This document shows positions 6,214 to 8,554 of a DNA stretch of 8,554 bases, piece by piece. The translations under genes and the position numbers were made by a program. How positions within the stretch are numbered: the first letter of the stretch is position 1; each line of letters begins with the position of its first letter. Location of the stretch: NCBI GenBank assembly GCA_026985435.1, contig JALSQL010000114.1, positions 1 through 8,554 of the forward strand. Reading direction: 5' to 3'. The stretch comes from Acidilobaceae archaeon (GTDB taxonomy: Archaea > Thermoproteota > Thermoprotei_A > Sulfolobales > Acidilobaceae). The notes below the pieces were generated by a model that saw only the letters and a program-made list of their open reading frames with translations, did not search any database and was not told the DNA's origin.

Positions 6214-6900
6214 CTACCCTGCGGGGGGCGCCTGGGCCTCCTGCTCCGGCCTGCCCGTCTGGATGGATGCCCCCCTCTCCTCTAGCTTCTTCTTGAGCAT
6301 CTTCAGCCTTATGAAGTCCTCCCTCATCCGCTCGTCCAGGACGCTCTTGATGAACTTTATGGCCCGCTCGTAGCTCGGTATTATAACGTAGTCCATAGCG
6401 TTTATGAGCCTCTGGGTCTCCCGCAGCTCGTCTATGAGGAGGGCTAGGGCCTCCTCGTACTCCAGCATCTTGAGCAGCTTCGGGAGGAGGCCGTAGGCCT
6501 CCCTGTAGGCTAGGGGTAGCCTGGGGTGCACGCTGCCGGGCAGGGCGGGCTTGGAGGCGCTGCCCTCCACGAGCCTGAAGGTCGGGGTTTTAACGGCGAA
6601 GAGGACCCTCGTCCCGACCTCGACCTCCAGGCTCTCGGGGGCGACGCTGGCGTAGTCCCACGCCCTCTCAACGCCCTCGGCCGCGACGCCCACGTAGTAG
6701 TCCCTGAACATGCCGTCGAGCGACCTGAACACCTCGCCCTGGTACCTGTTATACTCCTCCGCCGCGCTCTTGATGTAGTGGAGCAGCACCTCCCTCTTCT
6801 CCTCCATGACCTTCCGTATCCTCTGTATCATCTTAACCTCGCGGCGCAGGCGTATCAGGTTTATCTTGGTCGGCAGCACCTTCCTGGGGTCGACGGCCAA
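6214..6900 (-). CDS. atpD: A-type ATP synthase subunit D (central stalk)
   Basis: Subunit D forms the coiled-coil central shaft of the archaeal A1AO ATP synthase. It sits inside the A3B3 catalytic head and passes rotation to the membrane rotor. The 228-residue product shows the family's two long helical arms. The N-terminal arm carries PTKINLIRLRREVKMIQR (residues 10-27). The C-terminal arm carries RLINAMDYVIIP (164-175) and DFIRLKMLKKKLEE (195-208). The globular beta region at 90-125 lies between them. Length is slightly above the usual 205-215 because of a Gln/Pro/Ala-rich tail (211-228). The start TTG6900 is forced outward by a TAA two codons upstream; GTG6879 would also keep the conserved core. 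An A/T box at 6934-6943 lies about 39 bases upstream and fits a short leader. No other ATP synthase gene is visible in the window, so it appears to be transcribed alone. Confidence 0.93.
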   Translation of the reverse strand: MAVDPRKVLPTKINLIRLRREVKMIQRIRKVMEEKREVLLHYIKSAAEEYNRYQGEVFRSLDGMFRDYYVGVAAEGVERAWDYASVAPESLEVEVGTRVLFAVKTPTFRLVEGSASKPALPGSVHPRLPLAYREAYGLLPKLLKMLEYEEALALLIDELRETQRLINAMDYVIIPSYERAIKFIKSVLDERMREDFIRLKMLKKKLEERGASIQTGRPEQEAQAPPAG

Positions 6901-6933
6901 CCCTTAGCCCCCCAGAGGCCCCCGCGTGGTGCG

Positions 6934-6943
6934 AGATAAAAGC
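6934..6943. promoter_or_regulatory. TATA-like box between atpD and the palm-domain gene
   Basis: AGATAAAAGC on the + strand reads GCTTTTATCT on the - strand. For atpD it is centred about 39 bases from the start codon, predicting a leader of roughly 12 bases. For the + gene it predicts a start near 6965 and a leader of about 85 bases. The atpD direction fits better. Confidence 0.45.
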
Positions 6944-7050
6944 TCGCCGCGGCGAAAGAGCTAACCCCCCACGCGGCCCCACACCCTAGCCGGCCCCGCT
7001 GCGAGAGCCCGCCCGAGCCCCCGGTGTCGGCCGGGCAGCGGTGGGGGCGG

Positions 7051-7515
7051 GTGTCAGGGGCGGGGCACAACCCGGTGGCGAGGCCTGTAGAGGGCACCGT
7101 GGTCATAGTGGACCTCGACCGGTTCGGGGAGGAGGTCGAGAGGAGGGGCTGGAGCGAGTGGAGCCCCAACGAGGCCACGGGTCTCCTCTCCAGCCTGGTG
7201 GAGAGGCTGGCCAGCAGGTGGGGGGGCGTCGTAGTATACGGGCTCGACTGGGAGAGGGGCACGGAGGAGGCGGTGCTCGAGTTCCCCCTGGTGGAGCCCC
7301 GCGAGCTCGAGGCCGACCTGAGGGAGATCCTCGAGAGGCTGGAGGCGGAGGCGGGCGTTAGCGCCACCGCCGTCGCTGTGTGGGGCCTTGTGACGGGCAG
7401 GCCGGCCAGGAGCAGGCGTGAGGCCTACCATGGGACCCCCACTAGGAGGCTCGCCGCGAGGCTCCTCGGGAAAGCCAAGAGGAGCGGTGGGGGCCGGCTC
7501 GTCGTGTACCCGTAG
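7051..7515 (+). CDS. Small palm-domain protein, GGDEF/cyclase-like (tentative)
   Basis: The 154-residue product has the layout of a single nucleotide-cyclase/polymerase palm domain. It has a first strand ending in VIVDLDRF (about 18-25, with D21 and D23 placed like metal ligands in GGDEF and GTP cyclohydrolase III proteins). A helix follows, then a strand pair GGVVVYGLDWERGTEEAVLEF split around residues 58-78. Later come a strand VSATAVAVWG (103-112) and a C-terminal AKRSGGGRLVVY (142-153), which closely resembles the AK-x-GrNrv-v ending of GGDEF domains. The second metal or substrate motif (GGDEF, GGDD) is not present; LDWERGTEEA sits there instead, so activity may differ or be lost. GTG7051 follows GGTGGGGGCGG; GTG7024 and GTG7075 are alternatives. 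The stop is one base from the convergent eS26 stop. Fold assignment is by eye and is inference. Confidence 0.65.
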   Translation: MSGAGHNPVARPVEGTVVIVDLDRFGEEVERRGWSEWSPNEATGLLSSLVERLASRWGGVVVYGLDWERGTEEAVLEFPLVEPRELEADLREILERLEAEAGVSATAVAVWGLVTGRPARSRREAYHGTPTRRLAARLLGKAKRSGGGRLVVYP

Positions 7516-7516
7516 G

Positions 7517-7807
7517 CTAGAGTTCTATCCTCGGCCTGGGCTTCCTCTCCTCCCTGCTCCTAATCTTTATGATGCCGTAGTGTATCGCGCAGTTTATACA
7601 GTAGCACTTGGTCACCGGGTACCTCGTTATTATCGCCCCCTTCTTCTCCAGCTCCCTCGCGAGCTGCGGGTCCACGGGGCTGTACATCCTGGTCACGCAG
7701 ACGGCCTTGTCCTCGGGGACCAGCTTGCCGCAGTTGTCGCACTGTATGACCCTGGTCTTGCCCTTGGAGCCCTTGTGCCTGCCCCTGTTCTGCCTCTTCT
7801 TAGGCAT
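7517..7807 (-). CDS. rps26e: Small ribosomal subunit protein eS26
   Basis: This is the zinc-binding protein eS26 of the small ribosomal subunit, which sits on the platform at the mRNA exit channel. The 96-residue product starts with a basic tail (MPKKRQNRGRHKG). It carries C23-x-x-C26 (QCDNCGKLVPEDKA) and a second pair C70-x-x-C73 in YCINCAIHYGIIKIR, the family's signature. C37 and C68 are additional cysteines. Length matches archaeal members. ATG7807 is clear; GGAGGGGTG lies 11 bases upstream on the - strand. An A/T box at 7848-7857 predicts a leader of about 20 bases. Within archaea this protein is restricted to the TACK and Asgard lineages, which supports a crenarchaeal source. It is transcribed alone and meets the palm-domain gene tail to tail. 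Confidence 0.97.
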   Translation of the reverse strand: MPKKRQNRGRHKGSKGKTRVIQCDNCGKLVPEDKAVCVTRMYSPVDPQLARELEKKGAIITRYPVTKCYCINCAIHYGIIKIRSREERKPRPRIEL

Positions 7808-7847
7808 ACCCTAGGCGCACCCCTCCCTGGCTACGGTGGCGTGGCAG

Positions 7848-7857
7848 GTTATTAAAC
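7848..7857. promoter_or_regulatory. Shared TATA-like box, eS26 and RHH-like gene
   Basis: GTTATTAAAC (reverse complement GTTTAATAAC) is the only A/T-rich patch in the 91-base gap. It lies about 45 bases from both start codons (7807 on -, 7899 on +). Each predicted leader is about 20 bases and includes a GGGGTG-type ribosome site. It can therefore serve as box A in both directions. Confidence 0.55.
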
Positions 7858-7898
7858 GCTAGCCCTCCAGGCTACGCGCTAAGCTCGGGGTGGACCGG

Positions 7899-8489
7899 AT
7901 GGCCGAGGAGAGCACCAGCGTCGAGGTCAGGCTTGACCCCAAGACCGCCCGGGGGCTGGAGGAGCTCGCCGAGAGGCTCGGCGTGAGCGCGGAGGAGCTC
8001 GCCGCTATAGTGTTGGACGTCGTCGCCGACTACCGGGGCCTCATAGGCGAGTGGGCCGACCGCCTGCGCGTGAGGCGGGAGCATAAGGCCGTCGGGGTCT
8101 TCGAGGAGCTCGTATACTACGGGGTCGAGGCGTGGAGGGGCATAGTGGAGCCCGTGCTCCGCAGGCTCCGGGCCAGCGGGCGCTTCGAGCTTGAGATGCT
8201 AGAGTTCGACCCGGACACCCCGGCCATCGAGATGGAGCTCTACGCCCTCGAGGGCAGCGACCTCCGGGCGGACAGGCTACGCATATACTGGACCCCAGAG
8301 GGGGTGACAATGGAGGTGTACTACTACCTGGAGGAGGGGGTCGAGCCCCCCCACCTCCCCGGCGGCGGGGAGGGCTGGGACTACCTGCCCGACGAGCACG
8401 CCATAGTCGCCACCGTAACCGCCAGCCGGGTCTCGGAGCTACCCCCCATCCACGCCATAGACAGGAAGGCCGAGGCCATACTCCCCTAG
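7899..8489 (+). CDS. Ribbon-helix-helix-like protein with unknown C-terminal domain
   Basis: The 196-residue product begins with a short strand SVEVRLD (residues 7-13) and two helices, PKTARGLEELAERLG (14-28) and SAEELAAIVLDVVADYRG (30-47). This is the size and pattern of a ribbon-helix-helix DNA-binding motif, although basic residues on the strand are few (only R11). The remaining 150 residues are acidic and alpha/beta, with strands such as FELEMLEFD, RLRIYWTPEGVTMEVYYYL and HAIVATVTA, and no recognised catalytic motif. It could be a dimeric DNA-binding regulator with a ligand domain, but DNA binding is inference. ATG7899 is chosen over GTG7890 because CGGGGTG ends about six bases upstream. 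Its TAG stop shares the CTAG at 8486-8489 with the stop of the convergent gene. Confidence 0.7.
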   Translation: MAEESTSVEVRLDPKTARGLEELAERLGVSAEELAAIVLDVVADYRGLIGEWADRLRVRREHKAVGVFEELVYYGVEAWRGIVEPVLRRLRASGRFELEMLEFDPDTPAIEMELYALEGSDLRADRLRIYWTPEGVTMEVYYYLEEGVEPPHLPGGGEGWDYLPDEHAIVATVTASRVSELPPIHAIDRKAEAILP

Positions 8490-8554
8490 CCCGACGTGTC
8501 CACTGGCAGCTGCGCCACGCTGAAGAGGTAGTAGTTGGGGGCCACGCTGAAGAA
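8486..8554 (-). CDS. 3' end of a gene running off the window
   Basis: On the - strand the last 66 coding bases are open, ending in TAG (8488-8486). They give a C-terminus of 22 residues, FFSVAPNYYLFSVAQLPVD plus TSG. Codon choice (AGC, CTC, GTG, TAC) matches the window, and the convergent layout fits the pattern of the region, so I think it is a real gene cut by the window edge. A 13-bp direct repeat encodes FSVA twice within this tail. Too little is present to assign a function. Confidence 0.55.
   Translation of the reverse strand, partial: FFSVAPNYYLFSVAQLPVDTSG
8514..8553. repeat. 13-bp direct repeat, 27-bp period
   Basis: GCCACGCTGAAGA occurs at 8514-8526 and again at 8541-8553, exactly 27 bases apart. 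On the coding - strand both copies lie in the same frame and encode FSVA, which suggests a nine-residue repeat unit at the end of the partial gene; the rest of the two units has diverged. Confidence 0.5.

Noticed and set aside
6526..6939. 137-codon + frame opposite atpD
   Set aside because: Fully antisense to a confidently recognised conserved gene; composition is that of a shadow.

Overview
The window is about 8.5 kb of very GC-rich DNA (two 60-base samples counted by hand gave 78% at 3061-3120 and 45% at 901-960). It looks like a hyperthermophilic crenarchaeon, most likely of the Desulfurococcales/Pyrodictiaceae type. The reasons are: ribosomal protein eS26, which among archaea belongs to the TACK lineage; an archaeal A-type ATPase subunit D; AGG- and ATA-rich codon use; frequent GTG/TTG starts behind GGGGGTG-type Shine-Dalgarno sites; and isolated A/T boxes that look like archaeal TATA elements in an otherwise GC-rich background. 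The genus is inference.

Left part (1-5217, all + strand). A small six-helix membrane protein (35-568) ends before a short gap with a seven-T run. Then comes a tight cluster: a secreted cysteine-rich protein (624-1112), a 907-residue ABC-2-type permease carrying two large extracellular domains (1148-3871), its ABC ATPase (3886-4764), and a small helical protein (4849-5217). The permease and ATPase are almost certainly one transporter. The secreted protein lies 35 bases upstream in the same direction and is the best candidate for a substrate or extracellular partner. I do not recognise the whole module from any described system; it is the most interesting unit here.

Right part (5161-8554, alternating strands). 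A hypothetical protein (5161-5751, -) overlaps the helical gene tail to tail inside a G-quadruplex-like G run. It is divergent from a two-helix membrane protein (5953-6201, +), which converges on A-type ATPase subunit D (6214-6900, -). AtpD is divergent from a small GGDEF/cyclase-like palm-domain candidate (7051-7515, +), which converges on eS26 (7517-7807, -). eS26 is divergent from a ribbon-helix-helix-like protein (7899-8489, +), which converges on a gene cut by the window edge (8486-8554, -). Each divergent gap contains an A/T box placed so that it could serve both directions, and each convergent pair is packed within -57 to +12 bases.

No tRNA, rRNA, CRISPR array, insertion sequence or other mobile element was seen. 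Every gap without a gene is shorter than 300 bases.
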